Part shown: piece after piece, positions 52,501 through 55,003 of the stretch | How the letters are laid out: each line of letters begins with the position of its first letter | How positions within the stretch are numbered: position 1 is the first letter of the stretch | NCBI GenBank assembly: GCA_032622095.1 | Contig: CP136062.1 | Location: forward strand, 160,330,875-160,394,874 | Length of the DNA: 64,000 bases | From: Siphonodentalium dalli | Lineage: Eukaryota > Mollusca > Scaphopoda > Gadilida > Siphonodentaliidae | Direction of reading: 5' to 3' | Notes under the pieces: generated by a model | Seen by the model: the letters and a program-made list of their open reading frames with translations, nothing else | Databases searched by the model: none | What the model was told of the DNA's origin: nothing | Translations under genes and position numbers: made by a program

Positions 52501-53093
52501 CCCTGCTCCTACGGAAATTGCCGAGATGTGCCGAATTAACAACGACGAACTATTTATCCGTTAAAAATAGACTTATATTGTAAGAAAATTGAACTGCTGA
52601 AGTGAAAAAACTCTGGTTAATTAAATGGTTATTATTGTAAATTTGGTGTCATATAATAAACCTTTTATCACAGTAGTGAGTTGATCTGTCGTCGCATCAC
52701 GTCTCGTTGAGGTGCATGGGCAGATTGCCAGATCGAACTCGCTGCCTGCAGCAACTCGTTTGAACCGGCAATCTGCCCACCTCAACTCGACATGATACAA
52801 CCACACGGATCAACACACTGTTGTGATCATATGTATTTATTTATTCATATTATTGGCGTCAAAGACTAAAAGATTGTTGTTGTTGTCAAAAGACTTCGTC
52901 TTGCTTACGACTTTTACGTTGTCGAAAATTTTCTATAAATATTGTCCGTTATAAAAATTTAGCCTCAACGTACAATATCAGAAAAAAACTATGATATATT
53001 CTCATAATAACCTTCTTCGATAAGTGACAATGCATTTCCGATTGATACGAAGGAATCTTCTTCGTCGCTGTCAAATACTGTGGGCGCAGACAT
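7478..53093 (-). CDS. GPATCH1: G patch domain-containing protein 1, complete 19-exon gene
   Basis: GPATCH1 is a nuclear spliceosome-associated protein found in catalytic-stage complexes. Its G-patch is of the kind that activates DEAH-box helicases. Coding exons, 5' to 3': 53012-53093, 45986-46114, 43067-43152, 42037-42197, 40521-40621, 39677-39732, 36466-36666, 35498-35618, 33104-33337, 28896-29144, 27596-27777, 24734-24861, 23822-23955, 16824-17140, 14186-14348, 12348-12527, 10892-10980, 9264-9457, 7478-7529. They total 2859 nt and 952 residues, all in phase. The conserved N-terminal block is at residues 50-71, the G-patch at about 157-176 onward, Asp/Ser-rich and Lys-rich stretches at about 870-925. 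Order and motifs follow human GPATCH1 from end to end. All introns are GT-AG except a possible GC donor after exon 8. Introns are largely transposon sequence. Confidence 0.95.
7623..8055. mobile_element. Long-form hAT-D element, eroded
   Basis: Both hairpins and the spacer of hAT-D are recognisable ('tgaggtcctcagagggtgaa' at the left). The right end is degraded. It lies in the last GPATCH1 intron. Confidence 0.65.
8545..8640. repeat. Family K fragment
   Basis: 'ggggactatttataccctgg' and 'ataggaagagata' match the K copy near 21900-22390. Confidence 0.45.
8655..8870. mobile_element. TTAA-B MITE
   Basis: Ends match CCCTTCCATGACAGGAGCT. The right TTAA (8871-8874) is intact and the left is TTAG. 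It contains degenerate DH hairpins. Confidence 0.75.
8875..9252. mobile_element. TTAA-F element, copy 1
   Basis: Lies between TTAA at 8871-8874 (shared with the TTAA-B next door) and TTAA at 9253-9256. The left end AGGTCCACTTAA is complementary to the right end. The right end is 11 bp from GPATCH1 exon 18. Confidence 0.75.
9264..9457 (-). CDS. GPATCH1: GPATCH1 coding exon 18
   Basis: Codes residues 872-936: a Lys/Glu tract, then an acidic serine stretch ([18 protein letters not shown]). Without splicing it would stop at once (GAA AAG TAA). Splicing at GTAAGA instead restores the conserved final helix. TTAA-F copies lie on both sides. Confidence 0.9.
9519..9928. mobile_element. TTAA-F element, copy 2
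   Basis: Same orientation and internal sequence as copy 1 ('ataaaaccagaaacatatat', 'gtgtccaccaag'). The left TTAA is at 9515-9518 and the right end is decayed. Confidence 0.7.
9985..10345 (+). mobile_element. LINE reverse-transcriptase C-terminal remnant
   Basis: Translation gives [20 protein letters not shown], then, after an A-run and a frame change, [11 protein letters not shown] and IEMVQHRA with a stop in between. This order (YLG..I...L.W..HI, then KLEY...W.P, then IE.VQ..A) is the thumb region just after the polymerase domain of CR1/L2/jockey-type LINEs. The catalytic region is absent. It is dead and runs straight into hAT-D sequence. Confidence 0.8.
10346..10745. mobile_element. Long-form hAT-D element
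   Basis: Two hAT-D hairpins and the AT-rich spacer ('gcagaagataaaatgcata' type). The ends are eroded. Confidence 0.65.
10760..10853. mobile_element. TTAA-C MITE, short form
   Basis: TTAA at 10756-10759 and 10854-10857. The right end CTTGGCACTGAAAGGG is typical; the left end is diverged. 94 bp, no DH hairpin. Confidence 0.65.
10892..10980 (-). CDS. GPATCH1: GPATCH1 coding exon 17
   Basis: Codes residues 842-871, a Lys/His-rich tract ([19 protein letters not shown]), as in the human C-terminal tail. Acceptor CCTTTAG, donor GTCCGT (weak). Phase supports both ends. Confidence 0.87.
11025..11250. mobile_element. TTAA-B MITE, diverged
   Basis: Two DH hairpins between a TTTTGTGAAAACCCTGTGCC left part and a CAGTCATGAAAGGGTTA right end. 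Confidence 0.6.
11520..11930. repeat. M-type module array
   Basis: Two units share 'ggatgataac.ttagtttta', 'gtcaagttcaaatttggg' and 'accagagttatggccc'. Similar units lie at 15960, 22700 and (inverted) 33720. Confidence 0.55.
12166..12311. mobile_element. TTAA-B MITE, single-hairpin form
   Basis: One DH hairpin (about 12196-12270) between TTTTGTGAAAACC and GCTCCCGTCATCAAAGGG, followed by TTAA. Ends about 36 bp from GPATCH1 exon 16. Confidence 0.65.
12348..12527 (-). CDS. GPATCH1: GPATCH1 coding exon 16
   Basis: Codes residues 782-842. A Pro-rich segment with [20 protein letters not shown]; the end, PSLPPGLAV, corresponds to the human GPRLPPVF area. Acceptor GTCCATAG, donor GTGAGA. Confidence 0.9.
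12583..12838. mobile_element. TTAA-B MITE, 256 bp
   Basis: TTAA on both sides (12579-12582 and 12839-12842), ends CCCTTTCATGAT and its complement, two DH hairpins. Confidence 0.8.
13010..13391. mobile_element. TTAA-A MITE, 382 bp
   Basis: TTAA at 13006-13009 and 13392-13395, with ends CCCTTTACCCAACA. Two near-perfect DH hairpins (13149-13217 and about 13290-13364). Confidence 0.87.
13816..14069. mobile_element. Short-form hAT-D MITE, 254 bp
   Basis: Exact 8-bp duplication ATCTCATA at 13808-13815 and 14070-14077. Ends CAAGCCTTGAAATAGGGTGT. Two hairpins abut with only a short linker. Confidence 0.9.
14145..14169. repeat. (ATT)n microsatellite
   Basis: About eight ATT units, 17 bp from the exon 15 donor. 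Confidence 0.85.
14186..14348 (-). CDS. GPATCH1: GPATCH1 coding exon 15
   Basis: Codes residues 728-782. [20 protein letters not shown] matches human MDLFRAIFASSSDEKSSSSE. Acceptor GTTTGCAG, donor GTTGGT. Confidence 0.95.
14599..14852. mobile_element. Short-form hAT-D MITE, 254 bp
   Basis: 8-bp duplication TTCCTAAG/TTCCTAAC (7 of 8). Same structure and length as the copy at 13816. Confidence 0.87.
15175..15515. mobile_element. DH module in a TGTGACCCGCC-ended palindrome
   Basis: Outer arms TGTGACCCGCCATATCAA and CCCGACTTACGACTGGATTT are inverted repeats. They enclose a complete double-hairpin module. A second copy is at 63416-63843. Flanks are TA-rich. Confidence 0.75.
15601..15929. mobile_element. 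TTAA MITE with CCTCTTCGCTGCTA ends
   Basis: TTAA at 15597-15600 and 15930-15933. The ends are complementary (CCTCTTCGCTGCTA, with TGACGT just inside). The left half holds two small perfect palindromes, around TACGGAC and around GGTCCGTAG. Confidence 0.8.
15960..16390. repeat. M-type module array
   Basis: Two units share 'accagagtta', 'ccttgtttgacttgaaaattt' and 'cagcttgtaa'. Confidence 0.5.
16490..16735. repeat. Direct repeat pair, about 100 bp each
   Basis: Two units share 'aacatgcctatatgagc', 'gcgaggtcaaggtcaaggac' and 'gtgaaattggaac.gccca', about 145 bp apart. Confidence 0.7.
16824..17140 (-). CDS. GPATCH1: GPATCH1 coding exon 14
   Basis: Longest exon, residues 622-727. It is a low-complexity Ser/Lys/Glu-rich linker with two copies of a SIFSHL motif ([12 protein letters not shown] and [12 protein letters not shown]). 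Human has an ISEFLSLA-type segment in the equivalent place. The exon is defined by phase and by acceptor TTTTTTAG and donor GTGAGT. Confidence 0.9.
17195..17560 (-). repeat. Family E repeat
   Basis: Same order of blocks as 630-1018, diverged ('atcaaagctcagagttatta', 'ggggaccatcgaattggatt'). Confidence 0.6.
17597..17820. mobile_element. TTAA-B MITE, 224 bp
   Basis: TTAA at 17593-17596 and 17821-17824. The left DH hairpin is truncated and the right one intact. Confidence 0.75.
17825..18331. repeat. TTAA-H-related element, interrupted at its right
   Basis: Begins TTAA then AGGAAGACAGTACCTAAATC, matching the copy at 61345. Its 'aaaatgagtaaatg' end is the insertion site of the palindromic element next to it. 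Confidence 0.55.
19345..19925 (+). pseudogene. Frame-broken ORF in the palindromic element
   Basis: Two overlapping frames carry protein-like sequence. The first (19345-19713) starts [18 protein letters not shown] and has an acidic Ser-rich middle and a [16 protein letters not shown] helix. The second (open to 19925) has [20 protein letters not shown] and a Cys/Gly-rich [18 protein letters not shown]. The shift probably lies near the G8 or T7 runs at about 19619-19651. I do not recognise the family. It could be a captured host gene or a decayed element protein. Confidence 0.45.
20222..20830. mobile_element. TTAA element with CTCGTTTRGGACG ends, 609 bp
   Basis: TTAA at 20218-20221 and 20831-20834. 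The opposite arm of the host palindrome shows the empty site with one TTAA. Ends CTCGTTTAGGACG and CTCGTTTGGGACG. It carries CACGTG (20376-20381), TGACGTCA (20403-20410) and AAAATGGCGGC (20418-20428). Confidence 0.9.
21543..21795. mobile_element. Short-form hAT-D MITE
   Basis: Ends CAAGCCTTAAATAGGG and TTTCAAGGCTTG, two hairpins, 253 bp. I cannot see a clean 8-bp duplication. Confidence 0.8.
21900..22390. repeat. Family K repeats, two or three partial units
   Basis: Repeated 'attgatagaagcttttccgg' and 'accccggaacttatataaa' blocks in the same orientation, plus an inverted 'tctcttcctatagcaag' end at the left. Confidence 0.55.
22700..23035. repeat. M-type module array
   Basis: Two units share 'cagatgataactttag', 'aatgaaatttag', 'ttcgaat' and 'accagagttat'. 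This is the inverse of the array at 33720-34130. Confidence 0.6.
23080..23799. mobile_element. TTAA-B MITE split by a TTAA-C insertion
   Basis: The TTAA-B left part (GACTAGTGCTTCCTGAAATT) and right part (GCTCCCGTCATGAAAGG) are separated within the first hairpin by 23142-23600. Confidence 0.75.
23142..23600. mobile_element. TTAA-C composite with one DH hairpin
   Basis: TTAA at 23138-23141 and 23601-23604. Left end CCCTTTCAGTGCCAAGTCCG, right end GGCACTGAAAGAG. A second TTAA-C start (CTCTTTCAGTGCCAG) occurs inside at about 23326, so the element looks composite. Confidence 0.7.
23822..23955 (-). CDS. GPATCH1: GPATCH1 coding exon 13
   Basis: Codes residues 577-622. [13 protein letters not shown] matches human RDKYSVFNFLTLP. 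Donor GTAAGT; a nested TTAA-B/TTAA-C composite ends about 22 bp beyond it. Confidence 0.94.
24000..24650. other. GPATCH1 intron 12, no repeat recognised
   Basis: AT-rich. A short block 'gcctgagaacaca' recurs inverted near 25150. No gene seen. Confidence 0.35.
24734..24861 (-). CDS. GPATCH1: GPATCH1 coding exon 12
   Basis: Codes residues 535-577. [20 protein letters not shown] and [12 protein letters not shown] are nearly identical to human [20 protein letters not shown] and CKRFNVPDPYP. Acceptor TTTATAG, donor GTACGA. Confidence 0.97.
25869..25968. repeat. Inverted repeat, about 40-bp arms
   Basis: 'ggtgggaaatgttcagataa' and 'ttataatctgaacatttcc' arms around 'caacaacgatc'. Confidence 0.6.
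25964..26420 (+). repeat. Family E repeat, near full length
   Basis: From CTTTAAAGGTGCTCAATAC to GGATTATGCATCTTTAA. The ends are imperfect inverted repeats (TTTAAAGRTRC). Confidence 0.65.
26491..26882. mobile_element. TTAA-A MITE, 392 bp
   Basis: TTAA at 26487-26490 and 26883-26886, with two intact DH hairpins. Close in sequence to copies at 13010 and 62902. Confidence 0.87.
26887..27137. mobile_element. TTAA-B-ended fragment with unique interior
   Basis: Starts CCCTTTAATGACGGGAGCTG. The rest shares 'aagcacatgtcaaaac' and 'gtgaaccagc' with about 34640-34980. Right boundary unclear. Confidence 0.45.
27142..27569. mobile_element. TTAA-B MITE with expanded hairpin array
   Basis: Left TTAA at 27138-27141 and end CCCTTTCATGACGGGAGCTG; the right end (AGGAAGCTCCAATCAAGG) lacks TTAA. 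The hairpin plus TTAGGCCAATGTATTC linker is repeated in tandem about three times. Confidence 0.7.
27596..27777 (-). CDS. GPATCH1: GPATCH1 coding exon 11
   Basis: Codes residues 474-534. [20 protein letters not shown] matches human MTEWERGRERDEFARAALLY, then LASRFTGGK. Donor GTTTGA lies about 26 bp from the end of a TTAA-B element. Confidence 0.96.
28529..28710. repeat. Tandem repeat built on a hAT-D arm
   Basis: About five copies of a 33-45-bp unit, 'ctactaaaatccccctctgg' then 'gaacctcattct'. The second half is a hAT-D hairpin-arm sequence. Two unit lengths are present. Confidence 0.75.
28896..29144 (-). CDS. GPATCH1: GPATCH1 coding exon 10
   Basis: Codes residues 391-474. It holds a Glu/Lys-rich helix, then [20 protein letters not shown], equivalent to human FKPFAKDPEKQKRYDEFL. 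Acceptor CTTTGAAG, donor GTAAAT. Confidence 0.96.
29229..29689. mobile_element. Long-form hAT-D relative, 461 bp
   Basis: 8-bp duplication TTCCTATA/TTCCTAAA (7 of 8). Ends contain TGAGTTTAGTGTGCCTGTCA. Two hairpins and a spacer. Confidence 0.75.
29576..31155. repeat. Tandem duplication, two units of about 790 bp
   Basis: 29576-30365 and 30366-31155 carry the same series: hAT-D right half, 'aacaatgtttgtgctcaaa', a TTAA-H-like block with 'ggggactgtacact', and 'gaaatattcatacattatta'. The junction is at CATGATG. Confidence 0.8.
31485..31628. repeat. Foldback derived from GPATCH1 exon 9, copy 1
   Basis: The left arm 'gcatgctggataaaactcat' and right arm 'ttcgtttcatccagcatgac' are complementary over about 45 nt. 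The right arm matches the 3' end of exon 9 (33104 onward). Confidence 0.75.
31632..32120. mobile_element. TTAA-F element, 489 bp
   Basis: TTAA at 31628-31631 and 32121-32124, ends AGGCCCACTTAA. Inverted relative to the copies at 8875 and 9519. It sits between the two exon 9 foldbacks. Confidence 0.8.
32125..32379. mobile_element. TTAA-B MITE, 255 bp
   Basis: Shares TTAA 32121-32124 with the TTAA-F element; right TTAA at 32380-32383. Two DH hairpins. Confidence 0.8.
32385..32590. repeat. Foldback derived from GPATCH1 exon 9, copy 2
   Basis: The right arm and its extension (about 32501-32588) match about 33098-33188, the last ~85 nt of exon 9 plus donor, with a few substitutions. The left arm (about 32415-32475) is its diverged inverted copy. 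The loop is near 'gctgatc'. Confidence 0.85.
33104..33337 (-). CDS. GPATCH1: GPATCH1 coding exon 9
   Basis: Codes residues 313-391. [14 protein letters not shown] matches human LRYVGKILDGFSLA, followed by [19 protein letters not shown] and, near the end, LDETPVMG. Donor GTATGTG. Its last ~85 nt plus the donor are duplicated in the next intron as foldbacks. Confidence 0.95.
33555..33705. repeat. Palindromic repeat, about 150 bp
   Basis: Arms ATTACTTGGTTGGTTTGAT and complement. 'gatacaggcctgat' and 'atatcaggcctat' continue the stem. Confidence 0.7.
33720..34130. repeat. M-type module array with GACGGACGGACAG tail
   Basis: Two units of about 165 bp share 'gtgaaaattggcagg.gga', 'gtattttgggctagtaaact' and 'gttatcacctggaaa.gaaa'. 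It ends in a short (GGAC)n-like tail. Confidence 0.65.
34365..34623. mobile_element. TTAA-B MITE, 259 bp
   Basis: TTAA at 34361-34364 and 34624-34627, two DH hairpins. Confidence 0.8.
34799..34949. mobile_element. TA-G MITE, 151 bp
   Basis: Ends CAGTAATGCCCTAAGTAATC and complement, between TA (34797-34798) and TA (34950-34951). Confidence 0.82.
34987..35296. mobile_element. TTAA-A MITE with deleted first hairpin
   Basis: TTAA at 34983-34986 and 35297-35300. The first DH hairpin and most of the spacer are collapsed and the second hairpin is intact. Confidence 0.82.
35498..35618 (-). CDS. GPATCH1: GPATCH1 coding exon 8
   Basis: Codes residues 273-313. [20 protein letters not shown] matches human [15 protein letters not shown], ending FGWTAP. 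The end is ambiguous: CAG|GC is a GC-AG donor, while a GT donor 9 nt further (end at 35489) would add three residues in frame. Confidence 0.92.
35640..36210 (-). repeat. Family L repeat
   Basis: Inverted, diverged copy of 5690-6215. It begins with several 'gccaaa' repeats and ends near 'gtgcagacc'. Confidence 0.6.
36466..36666 (-). CDS. GPATCH1: GPATCH1 coding exon 7
   Basis: Codes residues 206-272. [20 protein letters not shown] and [10 protein letters not shown] match the human segment of the same order. Acceptor TTATCAG, donor GTATGT, phase 0 at both ends. Confidence 0.96.
36690..37420. other. Intron stretch, no gene supported
   Basis: Contains a GC-richer patch ('gcgggccgctggccgataa'). 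A 114-codon ORF at 37092-37436 runs into the palindrome at 37425 and resembles nothing I know. Confidence 0.4.
37425..37608. repeat. Palindromic repeat, 184 bp
   Basis: Arms run 'taataacatgatttcatcg' through 'ggtttattaacggccc' and 'aatgattaacagccctcggg', with complements at the right. The centre is near 'ctcgacttcgtctcg'. Confidence 0.75.
37655..37836. mobile_element. TTAA-B MITE, left-truncated
   Basis: Half of the first hairpin is missing. The second hairpin and the end CAGCTCCCATCATGAAAGGG remain. Confidence 0.65.
38228..38450. repeat. A-rich short tandem repeat (CTTCAAAAA)n
   Basis: About 20 imperfect copies of a 9-bp unit, CTTCAAAAA/TTTCAAAAA. The reading frame kept open by it (Phe-Glu repeats on minus) is low complexity. 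Confidence 0.9.
38549..38960. repeat. Short direct repeats, two types
   Basis: Three units of 'gtgtcactttaacattcatc' with 'agtgagtgcc' (38549-38650). Two units include 'atatacatgtagataataca' and 'tcaaggtcctcacgt' (about 38830-38985). Confidence 0.6.
39000..39660. other. Intron stretch, no feature recognised
   Basis: No coding or repeat match seen, apart from a C-run near 39525. Confidence 0.35.
39677..39732 (-). CDS. GPATCH1: GPATCH1 coding exon 6
   Basis: Short exon for residues 187-205. [15 protein letters not shown] matches human IYGCALPPGSSEGSE. Acceptor TTGTACAG, donor GTGAGT, ends in phase 0. Confidence 0.93.
39809..39978. mobile_element. TTAA-B MITE, right-truncated
   Basis: Left TTAA (39805-39808) and end CCCTTTGATGACGGGAG, one full DH hairpin, then broken within the second. 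Confidence 0.65.
39996..40440. mobile_element. Long-form hAT-D element, 445 bp
   Basis: 8-bp duplication TAAACTCT/TAAAATCT (7 of 8). Ends CAAGCCTTGCAATA and TATTTCAAGGCTTG. Ends 80 bp from GPATCH1 exon 5. Confidence 0.82.
40521..40621 (-). CDS. GPATCH1: GPATCH1 coding exon 5 (G-patch)
   Basis: Codes residues 153-187. [20 protein letters not shown] (residues 157-176) is the glycine-rich G-patch core that contacts DEAH-box helicases. A basic KKKYKKK tract follows. Acceptor ATTTACAG, donor GTACGC. Confidence 0.96.
40650..42000. other. Intron 4, mostly unannotated
   Basis: AT-rich; includes a (TA)n run at about 40928-40948. No gene recognised. Confidence 0.4.
40928..40948. repeat. (TA)n microsatellite
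   Basis: About ten TA units. Confidence 0.9.
42037..42197 (-). CDS. GPATCH1: GPATCH1 coding exon 4
   Basis: Codes residues 100-153, starting [20 protein letters not shown], equivalent to human DLSEFGIAPK. It ends Met-Pro-Asp-Val just before the G-patch. Donor GTGAGT, phase 2. Confidence 0.94.
42298..42550. mobile_element. Short-form hAT-D MITE, 253 bp
   Basis: Exact 8-bp duplication AAAGAGGA at 42290-42297 and 42551-42558. Two abutting hairpins. Confidence 0.9.
42750..43044. mobile_element. Long-form hAT-D element, left end lost
   Basis: Spacer ('gcagaagataaaatgcata') and right hairpin, ending TATTTGCAGGCTTG. Confidence 0.65.
43067..43152 (-). CDS. GPATCH1: GPATCH1 coding exon 3
   Basis: Codes residues 71-99, with [10 protein letters not shown] and the PEDFMDDE segment that matches human PEDFMDEED. 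Acceptor TTGGTAG, donor GTAAAG. A degenerate hAT-D copy ends about 20 bp downstream of the donor. Confidence 0.93.
43201..44055. mobile_element. TTAA-B MITE carrying a 588-bp insert
   Basis: Left end CCCTTTCATGACTAAAAGCT, right end CAGTCATGGAAGGG with TTAA at 44056-44059. The insert lies just after the second hairpin. Confidence 0.75.
43408..43995. mobile_element. TTAA-flanked insert with CCCGGGAACGGGAA ends
   Basis: TTAA at 43404-43407 and 43996-43999. The ends are built of CCCGGGAA/TTCCCGG repeats in inverted orientation. 'attggcac' is repeated on both sides of the insert, so the boundary may extend further. Confidence 0.6.
44060..44105. mobile_element. TTAA-F end fragment
   Basis: TTAA at 44056-44059 then AGGCCCACTTAATTTTCAAA. 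The rest of the element is not recognisable. Confidence 0.5.
44370..44475. mobile_element. hAT-D single hairpin, solo
   Basis: Arms AGAATGAGGTCCCCAGAGAG and CACCTTCTGGAAACCTCATT. Only one of the two hairpins is present. Confidence 0.6.
44560..45010. repeat. Two diverged modules of about 215 bp
   Basis: Shared 'atatgaagtt.ggtaatgatc', 'gatgagg.atgt', 'gcctgtag' and 'catacaaagagtaaaatca'. Confidence 0.55.
45238..45457. mobile_element. TTAA-C MITE with one DH hairpin, 220 bp
   Basis: TTAA at 45234-45237 and 45458-45461. Ends CCCTTTGAGTGCCAGG and complement. One DH hairpin follows 'tatcaacccatataccctg'. Confidence 0.82.
45986..46114 (-). CDS. GPATCH1: GPATCH1 coding exon 2
   Basis: Codes residues 28-71, including [20 protein letters not shown] (residues 50-69), the most conserved N-terminal block of the family. 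Acceptor ACATTACAG, donor GTTTGT. Phase 1 at both ends. Confidence 0.95.
46393..47363. repeat. Element with about 85-bp inverted ends
   Basis: The left 'gagctcatgtagctaaatcg' to 'acattttaatgtgattt'-type block is complemented at 47265-47335 ('cgatttagctacgtgagctc'). The interior is AT-rich with no ORF of note. Exact ends not fixed. Confidence 0.6.
48020..48610. mobile_element. TTAA-H element, 591 bp, copy 1
   Basis: TTAA at 48016-48019 and 48611-48614. Ends AGGGGTACTGTAC and complement. About 98% identical to 62042-62633. Confidence 0.88.
48780..50240. repeat. Long array of diverged modules ending in GACGGACAGAC tail
   Basis: Repeated blocks 'gataccaaaaactatacagg', 'gtgtgtcatcataaa' and 'aaaatatttgagtta' recur at roughly 100-150 bp. 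The right end is a (GGAC/GACA)n-like tail at 50211-50245. It resembles the M arrays in organisation. Confidence 0.55.
51058..51869. mobile_element. DNA element with TATGGGAGGCCCTTTTCACA ends
   Basis: 812 bp. GGATCA occurs directly outside both ends (51052-51057 and 51870-51875). The inverted ends extend about 50 bp to GTGCTTAAGCGCAA. It contains a nested TA-flanked element. Confidence 0.75.
51399..51784. mobile_element. TA-flanked element with subterminal GTACAGG repeats
   Basis: TA at 51397-51398 and 51785-51786. Ends CTCTTGAGTGCCTAATAAA and complement. At least six 'agtacagg.tggaa'-like motifs lie inside both ends. Confidence 0.72.
51921..52505. mobile_element. hAT element with CAGGGGTGGCGCCA ends, 585 bp
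   Basis: Exact 8-bp duplication CTCCTACG at 51913-51920 and 52506-52513. Ends CAGGGGTGGCGCCA. GC-rich with C/G runs. Its open frames reflect base composition and are not genes. Confidence 0.92.
52152..52408. repeat. Tandem repeat, about 98 bp, 2.6 copies
   Basis: Unit from 'acttcttatttatgtgggc' to 'ggtgggtgggatatcatt', inside the hAT element. The last copy is partial. Confidence 0.85.
52671..52825. repeat. Palindromic element, about 155 bp
   Basis: Arms 'cacagtagtgagttgatc' and 'gatcaacacactgttgtg'; inner stem 'gttgaggtg..gggcagattg'. Lies in GPATCH1 intron 1, less than 200 bp from exon 1. Confidence 0.7.
53012..53093 (-). CDS. GPATCH1: GPATCH1 coding exon 1
   Basis: Codes residues 1-27 plus one base, starting [20 protein letters not shown]. 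This acidic start followed by Leu-Ile-Glu-Glu-Gly matches the start of animal GPATCH1. The donor is GTTATT, and reading on meets a stop within the intron. Confidence 0.88.
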
Positions 53094-53499
53094 CTTGAAA
53101 AAAATATAACGAAAAAGTCCGATTGATTACGGAGAAAAACGAGCAGGTACCCGTTGTTTCAATTGGTCAATAATCCCTTTGATCTGTGCGACAAAAATGT
53201 GTTTTTACATGGTAGCACTGCTGACCCTTTGATGATGTACCGCCGTCGGCAAATGATGAGTGAACTGTTTGATTGGAATTAATTGATCTTCAACTAATCA
53301 GCCAATGAAAATGCAAAATATTTTTATCTACGGACACCAAAAACAAGGAAGAATGTGAGATCGAGAGTGCGCATGCTTAGAACATTTGGAAGCCATAATA
53401 CAGGGTCGTTTTCTCTAACCCACAACATTGTTTTTCTTGGATTTGGTGATATTGAACGGTAACAATGCGCGATCATGCATCCTATATATGTAGGGGACC
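53094..53499. promoter_or_regulatory. Divergent GPATCH1/SOCS6 promoter region
   Basis: 406 bp separate the two start codons, which are transcribed away from each other. The stretch lacks the palindromic repeats that fill the rest of the window. It holds an NRF1-like TGCGCATGC at 53368-53376. No convincing TATA box is seen, which fits a housekeeping bidirectional promoter. Transcription starts are not visible. Confidence 0.6.
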
Positions 53500-54882
53500 A
53501 TGAAGAAAATAGATCTGAGCTCCCTACGATTATCTCCACAGCGAAAATCGAACAATAGCTCCCCAAATCACGAGAGATGTAATAATTCTCGCAGTTCAGA
53601 GACTCCAGAAAATTCCAATCGTGAGTCACAGGCAATGTCACAGATCACGTATGCCGAGGAAGGACATGTGACCATAGAACACACACATCATGTCCAAAAG
53701 AAGGAGAAGCTGGGGTTTTTCAATACAATCAAGCAAAAGTTAGTTCCGACTCTCCATCATCGTACGAAGAGTGATGATTACGAAACACACTTCGATCTAT
53801 TTGACGAGAGGCATTCATCTTGTAGGCGCGATAAGAACTCCAAAGGCAAAGCGAAATCAAAGCGTCTCATTGTTATGTGTGAAAAGAAAGTCGAGGCTTC
53901 AATTTCTCGGAGCTGTGACAGTTTGGATCTAAATATGCAATTGCATAATTCTCGTAAAATGAACGAATTACATTCGAATAAAGACTGTTCCAGTTTTGAT
54001 TGCTCTAATTTAAAAGCCAGTTGCAAGTCAAAGGATATGTCGAAATTTCAAAAGAAAGACAAATCTAAAAACAACAATAAATGTGTGTCTCCTAGGAAGT
54101 GTCGATCTCCAGTGAATCCAAGCTCATCTTCAGACTCGTTGCAGAATAATATACAAGTCGGTGATTCAAAGGGTGTAAAACATAATAGTGCAATAAACCC
54201 AAACATTTTGACGTTACCTTCTGGTAGCAGTGTTACTGAATTATCATCCAAACGAATTGATGCTATCGAATTTTCTACTGGAATTGCTCTTCGAAGTGGT
54301 GTTTTCAGTGATATTTGTATTGAGAACAATCTCAATATCACTGACTCGGATCTTTATGGTCGAATATTCGAACCAAAAGTTTGGAGTCTGACTCAAGAAC
54401 TCTTCCGACTATCCAAGTTCGGGTGGTACTGGGGTCCTATAACTCGTGTTGAAGCTGAAGAGAAGCTTGCAAATCAACCCGATGGTGCTTTTCTTGTTCG
54501 TGATAGTTCGGACGAGAGATATTTGTTAAGTCTGAGTTTTCGCTCGTATGGTCATACACTTCACACGAGGATTGAACATTGTAACGGCATGTTCAGCTTC
54601 TATGCTCAGCCAGATACTGAAGGCTATCCGTCTATTGTCGATTTGATCGATCATTCTATGAATGACTCGCAGACTGGAATTTTTTGTTACTCCAGATCAA
54701 GGTCTCCCGGCGCACCTTCATTCCCTGTTAGACTTACGACACCTGTTTCCAGATTTACCCAAGTGCGATCTTTGCAATATCTCTGCCGCTTTGTCATCAG
54801 ACAGTATACACGATATGATCATATACAACATCTCCCGTTGCCAAAAAGAATCAAAGGATGGATTGAAGAGAATCAGTATTGA
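53500..54882 (+). CDS. SOCS6: Suppressor of cytokine signalling 6-like
   Basis: SOCS6 is an adaptor of a Cullin5-RING ubiquitin ligase: its SH2 domain binds phosphotyrosine on receptors and its SOCS box recruits Elongin B/C and Cul5. The 460-residue CDS is a single exon, as in vertebrate SOCS6. The start MKKIDLSSLR matches human MKKISLKTLR and follows an in-frame TAG; A at -3 gives a good Kozak context. Residues 1-300 are Ser/Lys-rich and disordered, with a GFFNTIKQKL patch near 72-81. The SH2 domain begins at GWYWGP (308), with the phosphotyrosine-binding FLVRDSS at 331-337. The BC-box SLQYLCRFVI is at 424-433 and the Cul5-box LPLP at 445-448. Identity is clearly closer to SOCS6 than SOCS7; an ancestral SOCS6/7 gene is the alternative. 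Confidence 0.94.
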   Translation: MKKIDLSSLRLSPQRKSNNSSPNHERCNNSRSSETPENSNRESQAMSQITYAEEGHVTIEHTHHVQKKEKLGFFNTIKQKLVPTLHHRTKSDDYETHFDLFDERHSSCRRDKNSKGKAKSKRLIVMCEKKVEASISRSCDSLDLNMQLHNSRKMNELHSNKDCSSFDCSNLKASCKSKDMSKFQKKDKSKNNNKCVSPRKCRSPVNPSSSSDSLQNNIQVGDSKGVKHNSAINPNILTLPSGSSVTELSSKRIDAIEFSTGIALRSGVFSDICIENNLNITDSDLYGRIFEPKVWSLTQELFRLSKFGWYWGPITRVEAEEKLANQPDGAFLVRDSSDERYLLSLSFRSYGHTLHTRIEHCNGMFSFYAQPDTEGYPSIVDLIDHSMNDSQTGIFCYSRSRSPGAPSFPVRLTTPVSRFTQVRSLQYLCRFVIRQYTRYDHIQHLPLPKRIKGWIEENQY

Positions 54883-55003
54883 ATATTGAACTATCCCCAT
54901 TTTCATTTACAAAAGTAGGCTGTTTTGTGTGAGAGCATAGCCCATGGCGAATGATTGAAGAAGAAAACATATTCAGATATTTAAGTTGTCGGACCAAAAA
55001 AGA

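Noticed and set aside
51882-52583. Several ORFs in the GC-rich block
   Set aside because: They lie within a hAT element with its 98-bp tandem repeat. Open frames follow from composition and repeat structure.
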